Shown here: positions 34,227 to 41,711 of the stretch, one piece after another | Numbering within the stretch: position 1 is the stretch's first letter | How the letters are laid out: every line of letters begins with the position of its first letter | NCBI GenBank assembly: GCA_019119335.1 | Contig: DWXF01000042.1 | Span: 1 to 64,000, forward strand | Origin: Candidatus Flavonifractor merdavium | Lineage (GTDB): Bacteria; Bacillota; Clostridia; Oscillospirales; Oscillospiraceae | DNA length: 64,000 bases | Direction: 5' to 3' | Program-made: the position numbers and the translations under genes | Notes under the pieces: model-generated | What the model saw: the letters and a program-made list of their open reading frames with translations, nothing else | What the model was told of the DNA's origin: nothing | Databases searched by the model: none

Positions 34227-36392
34227 ATGGAAACCATGATCCAGATTCTGGCCAGAGAGCTGGGCCAGAAGGAGAGTTATATCCAGAACGTGGTCACCCT
34301 CATCGACGAGGGCAACACCATTCCATTTATCGCCCGCTACCGCAAGGAGCTTCACGGGGCCATGGACGACACAACTCTGCGTACCCTGGCCGACCGCCTG
34401 CAATACCTGCGCAACCTGGACAAGCGGCGGGAGGAGGTAAAGGCCTCCATCGAGAGCCAGGGTAAGCTGACGGCGGAGCTGACCGCCGCCATCGACGCCG
34501 CCGCCACCCTGGCGGAGGTGGAGGACCTGTACCTGCCCTACAAGCCCAAGCGGCGTACCCGGGCCACCATGGCAAAGGAGAAGGGGCTGGAGCCGTTGGC
34601 GGAGACCCTGTTCGCCATGGGTCCCCAGGTGGACCCCCAGCAGCTGGCACAGGATTTCATCGACCCGGACAAGGGGGTGGAGACGGCGGAGGCCGCCCTC
34701 CAGGGGGCCAGCGACATCATTGCCGAGGCCATCTCCGACGATGCCGCCGTCCGCAAGAGCCTGCGGGAGCTGTATCTGCGCCGGGGAACGCTGGTGTCCC
34801 GGGCGGCGGAGAAGGAGCCGGAGGACAGCGTCTACCGGCTGTACTACGACTTTCAGGCCCCGGTGGGACGGGTCATGGGCCACCAGGTGCTGGCCATCAA
34901 CCGGGGCGAGCGGGAGAACATTCTGAAGGTGAGCATAGAGCTGGACAGCGAGACCGCCCGCATCGCCGTGCGCCGGGCGGTGGTGCCCGGCCGGGCGGCC
35001 ATGGAGTTTGTCCGCGCCGCGGCGGACGACGCCTGGGACCGGTTATTGAAGCCCTCCCTGGAGCGGGAGGTCCGCAATACCCTCACCGAGCAGGCCGACG
35101 AGGGGGCCATCAAGATGTTTGGCCTCAACCTCAAGCCCCTGCTGATGCAGCCCCCGGTGAAGGGGTTTGTCACCATGGGCCTGGATCCGGGCTACCGCAA
35201 TGGCTGCAAGGTGGCGGTGGTGGACCCCACCGGCAAGGTGCTGGATACGGCGGTGGTGTACCCCACCTTCAACGAGCGGAAAAAGCAGGAGGCCATCGAC
35301 GTGCTCTCCAGGCTTATCCGCAAGCACGGCGTGGCCCATATCGCCATCGGCAACGGTACCGCCAGCCGGGAGACCGAGCAGATGACGGTGGAGCTCATCC
35401 GGCAGGTGGGGGGCGGCGTCAGCTATATGATCGTCAACGAGGCGGGGGCCTCGGTCTACTCCGCCTCCAAGCTGGCCGCCGAGGAGTTTCCCGACTACGA
35501 CGTGAACCTGAGAAGCGCCGTGTCCATTGCCCGGCGGCTCCAGGACCCCCTGGCCGAGCTGGTGAAGATCGACCCCAAGTCCATCGGCGTGGGCCAGTAC
35601 CAGCACGACATGCCCCAGGCCCGGCTGGACGAGACCCTGGGGGGCGTGGTGGAGGACTGCGTCAACGCCGTGGGGGTGGACCTGAACACGGCCTCCGCGC
35701 CGCTGCTGTCCTACGTGGCGGGGCTGAGCAACACCACCGCCAAGAATATCGTAAAGTTCCGGGAGGAAAACGGGGCCTTTACCACCCGCAAGCAGGTGCT
35801 GAAGGTGCCCAAGCTGGGCCCCAAGGCCTTTGAACAGTGCGCCGGCTTTCTGCGGGTGCCCGAGAGCAAGAACGTGCTGGACCACACCGGGGTCCACCCG
35901 GAGAGCTACGAGGCGGCAGAGCGGCTGCTGGAGCTGTGCGGCTACACCGTAAAGGACGTGGCGGTGGGTGCTATTTCCCAGCTGCGGGAGAAGGTGAAGG
36001 CCTACGGCCCCGAAAAAGCGGCGGAGGCCTGCGGCGTGGGCCTGCCCACCCTGAAGGACATTGTGGACGAGCTGATGAAGCCCGGCCGGGATCCCCGGGA
36101 TGAGCTGCCCAAGCCGATCCTGCGCACCGACGTGCTGGAGATGAAGGACCTGAAACCGGGGATGGAGCTCACCGGCACGGTGCGCAACGTCATCGACTTC
36201 GGCGTGTTTGTGGATATCGGGGTCCATCAGGATGGACTGGTCCACATCTCCCAGCTGTCCAACCGCCGGGTGCGCCACCCCAGCGAGGTGTGCGCTGTGG
36301 GGGACATCGTCACCGTCTGGGTGCTGGAGGTGGACGAAAAGAAGAAGCGCATCTCCCTGACCATGAAGAAACCCAAGGAGGCGGCGGTATGA
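34227..36392 (+). CDS. tex: RNA-binding transcription accessory protein Tex
   Basis: The 721-residue protein has the full Tex plan: N-terminal HTH-like region (IPFIARYRKELHGAMDD), a YqgF/RNase H-like domain (GLDPGYRNGCKVAVVD), HhH repeats (GVDLNTASAPLLSYVAGLSN), and a C-terminal S1 domain (GVFVDIGVHQDGLVHISQLS). Tex binds nucleic acids and affects transcription and ribosome rescue. Its stop overlaps the zincin gene in ATGA, so both are co-translated. Confidence 0.97.
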   Translation: METMIQILARELGQKESYIQNVVTLIDEGNTIPFIARYRKELHGAMDDTTLRTLADRLQYLRNLDKRREEVKASIESQGKLTAELTAAIDAAATLAEVEDLYLPYKPKRRTRATMAKEKGLEPLAETLFAMGPQVDPQQLAQDFIDPDKGVETAEAALQGASDIIAEAISDDAAVRKSLRELYLRRGTLVSRAAEKEPEDSVYRLYYDFQAPVGRVMGHQVLAINRGERENILKVSIELDSETARIAVRRAVVPGRAAMEFVRAAADDAWDRLLKPSLEREVRNTLTEQADEGAIKMFGLNLKPLLMQPPVKGFVTMGLDPGYRNGCKVAVVDPTGKVLDTAVVYPTFNERKKQEAIDVLSRLIRKHGVAHIAIGNGTASRETEQMTVELIRQVGGGVSYMIVNEAGASVYSASKLAAEEFPDYDVNLRSAVSIARRLQDPLAELVKIDPKSIGVGQYQHDMPQARLDETLGGVVEDCVNAVGVDLNTASAPLLSYVAGLSNTTAKNIVKFREENGAFTTRKQVLKVPKLGPKAFEQCAGFLRVPESKNVLDHTGVHPESYEAAERLLELCGYTVKDVAVGAISQLREKVKAYGPEKAAEACGVGLPTLKDIVDELMKPGRDPRDELPKPILRTDVLEMKDLKPGMELTGTVRNVIDFGVFVDIGVHQDGLVHISQLSNRRVRHPSEVCAVGDIVTVWVLEVDEKKKRISLTMKKPKEAAV

Positions 36393-36766
36393 TCCTCAGC
36401 TTTGACGAAGTGGGCGACCTGCTGGACGAGATGGCGGAGCAGTTCCCGGAGGAATTCTACCGGGAGCTCAACGGCGGCATCTCCCTGCTGCCCGAGGCCA
36501 AGGAGGACCCGGAGGGACAGCTGGACGACCTCTATATCATGGGGGAGTACTGCAACGACATGATGGGGAAGTATATCAACCTCTACTACGGCTCCTTCGC
36601 CGCCCTGGCGCAGCAGGAGGACTGGACGGAGGAGGACTGGGAGGACGAGCTGTACACCACCCTGTCCCACGAGTTTACCCACCACATCGAAGGCCTGGCC
36701 GGGGAGCGGGGCCTGGAGATCAGAGACGAGCTGGAAATGGAAAAATTCCGGCGGAGAGAAACCTAA
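36389..36766 (+). CDS. Zincin-like metallopeptidase family protein
   Basis: The 125-residue protein starts at ATG 36389 in a four-base overlap with tex. It contains the zinc-binding HEFTHHIEGLAGERGLE (HExxH with a further Glu) near residue 93, typical of the minimal zincin family (PF06262-like). The N-terminal part is acidic. Cytosolic, substrate unknown. It ends just before a strong hairpin. Confidence 0.85.
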   Translation: MILSFDEVGDLLDEMAEQFPEEFYRELNGGISLLPEAKEDPEGQLDDLYIMGEYCNDMMGKYINLYYGSFAALAQQEDWTEEDWEDELYTTLSHEFTHHIEGLAGERGLEIRDELEMEKFRRRET

Positions 36767-36768
36767 AA

Positions 36769-36807
36769 GGAGGGCCTGCTGCCACTGGCAGCAGGCCCTC
36801 CTTTTTT
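36769..36807. terminator. Terminator between the zincin and cupin genes
   Basis: Long arms AAGGAGGGCCTGCTGCC and GGCAGCAGGCCCTCCTT around ACT, followed by TTTT, serve the plus strand and perhaps the convergent cupin gene. Confidence 0.9.
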
Positions 36808-37138
36808 AGCTGTGCTGGGGTACCACGGCGAAGAACACCAGGTCCTCCGTGCCGTCGTTGACGATGGAGTGGGCGTGGCCCTCCGGGCAGTAGTGGCAGT
36901 CCCCGGGGTGCAGCCGCTCCTCGCCCCCGTCGTACAGGGCCTTGCCGCTGCCGGAGAGGATATATACCGCCTCGCTGTTCCCCTCGTGGGTGTGCAGGCC
37001 GATGGACGCCCCCGGCTCCAGTCGGCTGCGCATGATCCGGTTGTGAGCGTCGGTGTACATCCTGGCATAGGTGGTCTTTTCGCCCCCCTTGAACTGGGGC
37101 ATGGGAGTCTCCTCCATCTGGGCAAACGAAAGTATCAT
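36806..37138 (-). CDS. Small cupin-domain protein
   Basis: The 110-residue single cupin has motif 1 GLHTHEGNSEAVYILSGSG (HxHx4-E) and motif 2 with HPGDCHYCPEGHAHSIVN. The metal ligands are intact. Such proteins are often sugar isomerases, oxygenases or sensors; the substrate is unknown. RBS AAGGAGGG is nine bases from the ATG. It is the last gene of a short minus-strand unit with the DUF6483-like and S24 genes. Confidence 0.87.
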   Translation of the reverse strand: MILSFAQMEETPMPQFKGGEKTTYARMYTDAHNRIMRSRLEPGASIGLHTHEGNSEAVYILSGSGKALYDGGEERLHPGDCHYCPEGHAHSIVNDGTEDLVFFAVVPQHS

Positions 37139-37158
37139 CCTGATTTCCCTCCTTATGG

Positions 37159-37509
37159 TTACAGTACCACGCCCAGCTGCCTGGACAGGTCCTGCAAGCC
37201 CTCCTGGATCTCGTCCCGGCCAAAACCGGCCTCCTCCAGCTGGGCGTCGGTCAGCTCGTTGAGTCGGGCGTAAAAGTCCACCCCGGCCTCCAGACAGCCC
37301 AGGCCGCCGCTCTCGGCGGCCTCAAACAGCAGGTCCTCCGCTCCGCCCAGATCTCCCGCCTCCAGCCGGGCCATCAGCTCCTCATGGAGCCCGTCGGCAG
37401 TCTCGTCCCCGGAGGGAACGTAGGCTGTATCTTTTTTGTGAAATACCAGCAGAGCGATGGACCGGGCCATGGCGTCCACCTGCCGCATCAGCCAATCTTC
37501 TGTAACCAA
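37159..37509 (-). CDS. DUF6483-like protein
   Basis: The 116-residue helical protein begins MVTEDWLMRQVDAMARSIALLVF, which resembles the DUF6483 family of Clostridia. The middle region (GLHEELMARLEAGDLGGAEDLLFEAAESG) looks like one TPR-like hairpin. There is no signal or membrane segment. It lies between the cupin and an S24 repressor gene; function unknown. Confidence 0.7.
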   Translation of the reverse strand: MVTEDWLMRQVDAMARSIALLVFHKKDTAYVPSGDETADGLHEELMARLEAGDLGGAEDLLFEAAESGGLGCLEAGVDFYARLNELTDAQLEEAGFGRDEIQEGLQDLSRQLGVVL

Positions 37510-37524
37510 GGCATTTTCCTCCTT

Positions 37525-38154
37525 TTATAAGTCCCGTACCAGCTTGACCGCCACCCCGATAATCCGGGCGGCCCCCGTCTCAAATTCCCGGATGGGAATG
37601 AGCTTGGGCTCATAGGCCGGGTTTTCCGGCTGGAGGATCACCACGCCCTTCTGCACCCGGAAGCGTTTGAGGGTGGCGTCCTCCCCGTCCACCAGGCAGG
37701 CCACGATCTGCCCGTTCTCCGCGGTCTCCTGCCGCCGGAGCAGCACCAGATCCCCCTCCCGGATGCCGGCGTTGATCATGCTGTCGCCGGTGACCCGCAG
37801 GTAAAAGCAGGCCTCCGGGTCGGGCACGCCGGCGGGGGCGTAGCCCTCAATGCACTGGTTGGCCAGGATGGGTGCTCCCGCCCGGATCACCCCCAGGATG
37901 GGCACCGGGCGTTCCCCGCCCGCCGGGACGGCGGGGGAGCGGGGGACGTCAAAGCCCTGCAGCCACAGCTGGTCCACCCCCAGCGCCCGGGCCATGGCGG
38001 CGGCGGTGCCGATTTTGGGCTCCCGCTGGCCCAGCACATAGCGGTTCAGAGTCTGGGGATTCATCCCCAGCCGGTCCCCCAGCTGCTCGTAGCTCCAGCC
38101 CCGCTCCTCCATCATTGTACGCAGGCGGGCCCCGATGGTGGTCTCCTGCTCCAT
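37525..38154 (-). CDS. LexA-like repressor: XRE HTH plus S24 peptidase
   Basis: The 209-residue protein has an XRE helix-turn-helix (about 17-45, WSYEQLGDRLGMNPQTLNRY) followed by a LexA/CI-type S24 domain. The cleavage-site dipeptide Ala-Gly is present in VIRAGAP (about 91). The catalytic Ser lies in GDSMINAGIREGDLVLL and the catalytic Lys in DATLKRF. It should self-cleave on RecA activation or act as a phage-type repressor. It has the HTH type of phage repressors, not the winged helix of true LexA. An SOS-like GAAC-N4-GTTC box lies 120 bp upstream. Confidence 0.88.
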   Translation of the reverse strand: MEQETTIGARLRTMMEERGWSYEQLGDRLGMNPQTLNRYVLGQREPKIGTAAAMARALGVDQLWLQGFDVPRSPAVPAGGERPVPILGVIRAGAPILANQCIEGYAPAGVPDPEACFYLRVTGDSMINAGIREGDLVLLRRQETAENGQIVACLVDGEDATLKRFRVQKGVVILQPENPAYEPKLIPIREFETGAARIIGVAVKLVRDL

Positions 38155-38181
38155 CCCGTTCCCCTCCCAGTCCCATTTTCG

Positions 38182-38218
38182 GGGCTATTCTATCACAGTT
38201 TATCACCAAACGCAACTA
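38182..38218 (-). promoter_or_regulatory. Promoter of the LexA-like gene
   Basis: On the minus strand a TTGCGT-type -35 and a TAGAAT -10, 17 bases apart, lie about 30-60 bp upstream of the start. Between them are two ATCAC units in direct repeat, possible operator halves. Confidence 0.55.
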
Positions 38219-38235
38219 AAATCTGGAGAAAGCCC

Positions 38236-38306
38236 TTGACTTTTATCTCCAAATGGTGTTAACATAATCAAGCAATAGAACAGATGTTCTAAAAGTGAGA
38301 GGAGGG
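38236..38306 (+). promoter_or_regulatory. SOS-type promoter/operator and ribosome site with no evident gene
   Basis: TTGACT (38236-38241) and TAACAT (38260-38265), 18 bases apart, are followed by TAGAACAGATGTTCTA (38276-38291), matching the Bacillus LexA core GAAC-N4-GTTC. A ribosome site GAGAGGAGGG follows at 38297-38306. The next codons run into tRNA genes on the other strand, so no convincing gene follows. Inverted repeats CCAAATGGTGTT (38249-38260) and AACACCATTTGG (38308-38319) flank the box. Confidence 0.65.
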
Positions 38307-38335
38307 CAACACCATTTGGGGAGAAACAGGCATAA

Positions 38336-38366
38336 AAAATGCCCCGCCTATCGGCGAGACATTTTT
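38336..38366 (-). terminator. Terminator of the tRNA transcript
   Basis: On the minus strand a stem with CTCGCC/GGCGGG and several G-U pairs ends in six T residues just after tRNA-Tyr. Confidence 0.75.
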
Positions 38367-38450
38367 GGTGGAGGAGGGTGGATTCGAACCACCGAAGCGA
38401 ATCGCAACAGATTTACAGTCTGCCCCCTTTGGCCACTCGGGAACTCCTCC
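38366..38450 (-). tRNA. tRNA-Tyr (anticodon GTA)
   Basis: An 85-nt gene including an encoded CCA. The acceptor starts GGAGGAG, the anticodon loop reads CTGTAAA (GTA), a long class II variable arm is present, and the T loop is GTTCGAATC. It is the second gene of a two-tRNA transcript. Confidence 0.95.
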
Positions 38451-38461
38451 GTATGAAATTG

Positions 38462-38537
38462 TGGAGCTGGTGGACGGACTCGAACCCCCGACCTGCTGAT
38501 TACAAATCAGCTGCTCTACCAACTGAGCTACACCAGC
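38462..38537 (-). tRNA. tRNA-Thr (anticodon TGT)
   Basis: A 76-nt gene with encoded CCA. The acceptor is GCTGGTG, the D arm AGCTCAGTTGGTAGAGC, the anticodon loop TTTGTAA (TGT), and the T loop TTCGAGT. It is 11 bp upstream of tRNA-Tyr, with a consensus promoter before it. Confidence 0.95.
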
Positions 38538-38563
38538 ATATCAGCTCGTCCACAGCGAAGGTT

Positions 38564-38592
38564 ATTTTATCAGAGAGGAGGCAATTTGTCAA
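38564..38592 (-). promoter_or_regulatory. Promoter of the tRNA-Thr/Tyr transcript
   Basis: Minus-strand TTGACA (38587-38592) and TAAAAT (38564-38569) with a 17-base spacer, 27 bp before tRNA-Thr. Confidence 0.88.
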
Positions 38593-38650
38593 GAGAAAAA
38601 ATACAGCTTTTTTGAAATTTTTAAAGGGGGAAGAGGAGATCCGGGTACGG

Positions 38651-38980
38651 GTGTGGACAGACCCGCTGCGGGACGCGCAGCGGACGCCGCCGGCGGGCAG
38701 GTGCCGCCGGTGCCGGGGAGAGCTGTACGGGCAGGAGCGGGAGGTGTGCGCCCGCTGCCTGGAGGACCTCCGGCGGGAGGAAGAGGAGGAGAAGCATGAC
38801 CTTATTGGAACTGTCCGTGGAATATCGGACCAACGCCGACGCGCTGCGGGAGCGGGCCCTGCTGCTGGAGCAGCGGCAGCGGGAGACCTGGGACGAGGCC
38901 CAGCGGGTGTGTCTGGCCGACCGCATCAAGCTGCTGCGTACCATGTGGCGGGAGGCCAGGGATCTGGCGGTGCTGTGTGA
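38651..38980 (+). CDS. Possible small zinc-ribbon protein
   Basis: A GTG at 38651, 12 bases after GGGGGAAGAGGAG, opens a 109-residue frame with CRRCRGELYGQ and CARCLEDLRREEEEE, a CxxC-CxxC zinc ribbon followed by an acidic tail. Similar proteins occur next to short helical and sigma-like genes in this family of bacteria. The frame runs on for 180 bases over the next gene, which looks like a shadow. So either the true product ends earlier through a frameshift or only the first 50 residues matter. Confidence 0.4.
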   Translation: MWTDPLRDAQRTPPAGRCRRCRGELYGQEREVCARCLEDLRREEEEEKHDLIGTVRGISDQRRRAAGAGPAAGAAAAGDLGRGPAGVSGRPHQAAAYHVAGGQGSGGAV

Positions 38981-39029
38981 GCGGTATTATGAGAGGGGGT
39001 ACCGGCGCAATGTCAAATACACGATATAG
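38796..39029 (+). CDS. Small helical protein of the sigma-like cluster
   Basis: The 77-residue protein starts at ATG 38796 after GAGGAGGAGAAGC. It is a helical hairpin (LRERALLLEQRQRETWDEAQRVCLADRIKLLRTMWREAR) ending GYRRNVKYTI. No family is recognised. It lies between the zinc-ribbon frame and a sigma-region-4 protein that overlaps its end by 20 bases. The cluster may be a remnant of a mobile element or a regulatory trio. Confidence 0.6.
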   Translation: MTLLELSVEYRTNADALRERALLLEQRQRETWDEAQRVCLADRIKLLRTMWREARDLAVLCERYYERGYRRNVKYTI

Positions 39030-39324
39030 ACGGGGGAGCAAGTATGCCGCCGACATGGCGGCCTATTCCCGGGCCATGGCGGAGGACAATTCCCAGCAGA
39101 TGGCCCGGCTCAAGCACAATCTGGCCCGGGCCCTGCGGGAGGATGTGACCGCCCGGCAGCGGGAATTTCTGCTGCTCTATTACGGCGAGCGGCTGAACAT
39201 GCGGCAGATCGGGGAGCGGCTGGGGGTGGACAAGTCCACCGTCTCCCGCACCATCAAGCGGGGAGAGGCCCGGCTGCGCCGCTGCCTGCGCTACGGGGCG
39301 GAGGCCTTCCTGGACTGCCGCTGA
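39010..39324 (+). CDS. Sigma-70 region 4-like HTH protein
   Basis: The 104-residue product from ATG 39010 (after GAGAGGGGG) has one sigma-70 region 4-type HTH: LTARQREFLLLYYGERLNMRQIGERLGVDKSTVSRTIKRGEARL. Region 2 is absent, so it is not a full sigma factor. It may be a transcription activator, like phage or ICE sigma-like regulators. It overlaps the preceding small gene and lies upstream of rpoN, which has its own promoter. Confidence 0.8.
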   Translation: MSNTRYRRGSKYAADMAAYSRAMAEDNSQQMARLKHNLARALREDVTARQREFLLLYYGERLNMRQIGERLGVDKSTVSRTIKRGEARLRRCLRYGAEAFLDCR

Positions 39325-39369
39325 AGAATCACTGGCGGCATTTTCTACATCCCCGCCGGGGGGCGGCGG

Positions 39370-39399
39370 TTGAAATTTGCCCCGGTTCCGTGATATACT
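39370..39399 (+). promoter_or_regulatory. Promoter of rpoN
   Basis: TTGAAA (39370-39375) and TATACT (39394-39399), spacer 18, 49 bp upstream of the rpoN start. Confidence 0.72.
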
Positions 39400-39447
39400 G
39401 TCTCCCGGACGAAATGTGACGTTTTTCGCAAAGGGAGGCCAAAGGCA

Positions 39448-40818
39448 TTGGAACTCAATCTATCTCAGAAGCAGACGCAGACGCTGTCTCCCCAGATGAT
39501 GCAGTCCATGGAGGTTCTGCAGATGGGCTCCCAGGAGCTTCTGGAATACATCGAGGAGGCCGTGCAGGAAAATCCGGTTCTGGAGCCGGAGCAGAATTAT
39601 GACAAGCAGGATGAATTTTCCTCTCTCCAGCGGAAGCTGGAGTGGCTGGAATCCACCGACCCCCAAAACCGTTATTACCATCAACAGGACACTGAGGAGG
39701 AAAACGACCCGCTGAGCAACTACGGAACGGTGCGGGATGACGACGAGAATCTGTATTACTACGTGCTCTCCCAGCTGAAGGTGCTGGAGCTGGAGAGCGA
39801 CGTGATGGACGCCGGGATCTTCCTGGTGGAGAGCCTGAACCAGAACGGCTGGCTGGACGAGCCCCTGGACGCACTGGCCGCCGACTGCGGCTGTACCCTG
39901 GAGACCATGGAGAAGGCCCTGGAGGCGGTGCAGTCCCTGGAGCCCGCCGGAGTGGGGGCCCGGGACCTGTCCGAGTGCCTGAAGCTCCAGCTGATCCGCC
40001 GCACCCCGGTGGACCAGCTGGCGGTGCGCATTGTGGAGGGCTATCTGGACGCCCTGTCCAAAAGCCGCTACGGGCTCATCGCCCGGGAGCTGAAAGTCAC
40101 CCAGGAGGAGGTCCGCGCCGCCTGCGACCACATCCGCAAGCTCAATCCCCGGCCGGGCACCGGCTTTGCCGCCCGGGAGAATCTGACCTATATCAACCCC
40201 GACATCATTGTGGTCAGCTTTCCCGACCACTTTGAGCTGCTGACCAACGACTATTATTTTCCCACCCTGAACATCAGCGGCTACTATACCCGCCTGATGA
40301 AGGAGAGCGACGACGGCCAGGTGAAGGAGTACCTCACCGGCAAGGTACGGCAGGCCAAGTGGATGGTGAAGGCCATCGAGCAGCGCCGCTCCACCCTGAT
40401 GGCCTGCGCCGAGTGCATCCTGGAGTTCCAGGAGGCCTTCTTCCGCAAGGGGCCGGGCCATCTGGTACCCCTGTCCCTGGCCGACGTGGCCGAGCGCATC
40501 GGGGTCCACGAGTCCACCGTCAGCCGGGCCACCAAGGATAAATATATCCAGTGCTCCATGGGGGTGTACCCCCTGAGCTATTTCTTCTCCCGGAGCCTGG
40601 GCCCGGTGTCCCACGGAGAGGACGCCGCCTCCCCCGACGCCGCCAAGGCGCTGCTGAAAAAGCTTATCGCCGGGGAGGACAAAAAGAAGCCCCTGTCCGA
40701 CCAGAAGCTGTGCCAGCTGATGGCCCAGCAGGGCTGCACCCTCTCCCGCCGCACCGTGGCCAAGTACCGGGACGAGCTCCACATCCCCAGCACCACCGGC
40801 CGGAAACAGTACGAGTAA
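39448..40818 (+). CDS. rpoN: RNA polymerase sigma-54 factor RpoN
   Basis: The 456-residue protein starts at TTG 39448 after GGGAGG. Region I is Gln/Leu-rich (LNLSQKQTQTLSPQMMQSMEVLQMGSQELLEYI), which contacts activators. The core-binding and HTH regions follow (LADVAERIGVHESTVSRATKDKYIQ), and the RpoN box appears near the end as SRRTVAKYRDEL. No enhancer-binding activator is seen in the window, so its targets lie elsewhere. Confidence 0.96.
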   Translation: MELNLSQKQTQTLSPQMMQSMEVLQMGSQELLEYIEEAVQENPVLEPEQNYDKQDEFSSLQRKLEWLESTDPQNRYYHQQDTEEENDPLSNYGTVRDDDENLYYYVLSQLKVLELESDVMDAGIFLVESLNQNGWLDEPLDALAADCGCTLETMEKALEAVQSLEPAGVGARDLSECLKLQLIRRTPVDQLAVRIVEGYLDALSKSRYGLIARELKVTQEEVRAACDHIRKLNPRPGTGFAARENLTYINPDIIVVSFPDHFELLTNDYYFPTLNISGYYTRLMKESDDGQVKEYLTGKVRQAKWMVKAIEQRRSTLMACAECILEFQEAFFRKGPGHLVPLSLADVAERIGVHESTVSRATKDKYIQCSMGVYPLSYFFSRSLGPVSHGEDAASPDAAKALLKKLIAGEDKKKPLSDQKLCQLMAQQGCTLSRRTVAKYRDELHIPSTTGRKQYE

Positions 40819-40835
40819 GGGAGAGAACAGGCGAA

Positions 40836-41495
40836 ATGCAGTATCAAGCGGTCTTTTTTGACTTTGACTATACCCTGGGGGACTGTACCCCCGCCATTGT
40901 GGCTGGATTCCGGTACGCCTTTGAGCGCATGGGCTGGCCTGAGCCGGGCTATGACCAGGTGCGGCACACCGTTGGGTTTACCCTGGAGGACGGGTACACC
41001 GCCCTCACCGGAGACGCCGCGGCGGAAAACCGGGCCAGATTCCGGGAACTCTACACCGAGAAGGCGGGGCCCATGCAGGTGGAGACCGCCCAGCTGTGCC
41101 CCGGCGCTCTGGAGCTGCTGACCGCCCTGTCCCGGGCGGGCGTGCCCGTGGGGGTGGTGAGCACCAAGCGCAGCGACACTTTGAAGGCCATTCTGGAGGC
41201 CAGGGGGGCGCTGAGCCTGCTGGCCAGCGTCACCGGCGGCGATCAGGTGAACAAGCCCAAGCCTGATCCGGAGGGCCTGCTGGCCGCCATCGCCGCTCAG
41301 GGCCTGACTCCGGAGCAGGTGCTCTACTGCGGAGATACCACCATTGACGCCCAGACCGCCCAGGGGGCGGGGGCCCACTTCTGCGCGGTGCTCAACGGCA
41401 CCACCGGCGCGGAGGATTTTCTGGCCGCCCGCCTGCCCTGTGAGCACATCGCCCCTGACCTGTGGGAACTGAAGCAGTGGCTGGGGCTCAACTGA
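40836..41495 (+). CDS. HAD-superfamily phosphatase, phosphoglycolate phosphatase-like
   Basis: The 219-residue protein has HAD motifs I (FFDFDYTLGDCT), II (GVVSTKRSDT), III (NKPKPDPEGLL) and IV (YCGDTTIDAQTAQGAG), with a helical cap domain typical of subclass IA. It is a small-molecule phosphatase; phosphoglycolate or beta-phosphoglucomutase-like roles are possible. It follows rpoN closely and ends at a terminator. Confidence 0.88.
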   Translation: MQYQAVFFDFDYTLGDCTPAIVAGFRYAFERMGWPEPGYDQVRHTVGFTLEDGYTALTGDAAAENRARFRELYTEKAGPMQVETAQLCPGALELLTALSRAGVPVGVVSTKRSDTLKAILEARGALSLLASVTGGDQVNKPKPDPEGLLAAIAAQGLTPEQVLYCGDTTIDAQTAQGAGAHFCAVLNGTTGAEDFLAARLPCEHIAPDLWELKQWLGLN

Positions 41496-41508
41496 AGAAA
41501 AACCGGCG

Positions 41509-41545
41509 GCGCGCCGTGGAAGGAAACCTTCCACGGCGCGCTTTT
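41509..41545 (+). terminator. Terminator after the HAD gene
   Basis: Fifteen-base arms GCGCGCCGTGGAAGG and its complement around AAA, followed by TTTT. Confidence 0.92.
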
Positions 41546-41603
41546 CTGTGTCCAAAATCGGTATGGATTGTGTAAAGCGGGCAATCCTATGTCAAAAAGG
41601 GGC

Positions 41604-41658
41604 TTTACACAGACTTTACAAAGGCTTGAAGGACAACTTTACAATTGCCGGATATACT
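41604..41658 (+). promoter_or_regulatory. PhoP (Pho) box and promoter of the pst operon
   Basis: TTTACA hexamers lie at 41604, 41615 and 41638, with a weaker CTTGAA near 41625. The spacing is about 11 bp (one 23-bp gap), the direct-repeat layout of Firmicutes Pho boxes. A TATACT -10 is at 41653-41658, with no good -35, as expected for an activated promoter. Confidence 0.85.
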
Positions 41659-41711
41659 GATAAGCGTTCCCGCAAGTGAAGAATTTTATGCATGATTGGA
41701 GAATGAACACC

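Noticed and set aside
38316..38458. TTG-started 46-codon frame after the SOS-type promoter
   Set aside because: Nearly all of it is antisense to tRNA-Tyr and its terminator; no recognisable product.
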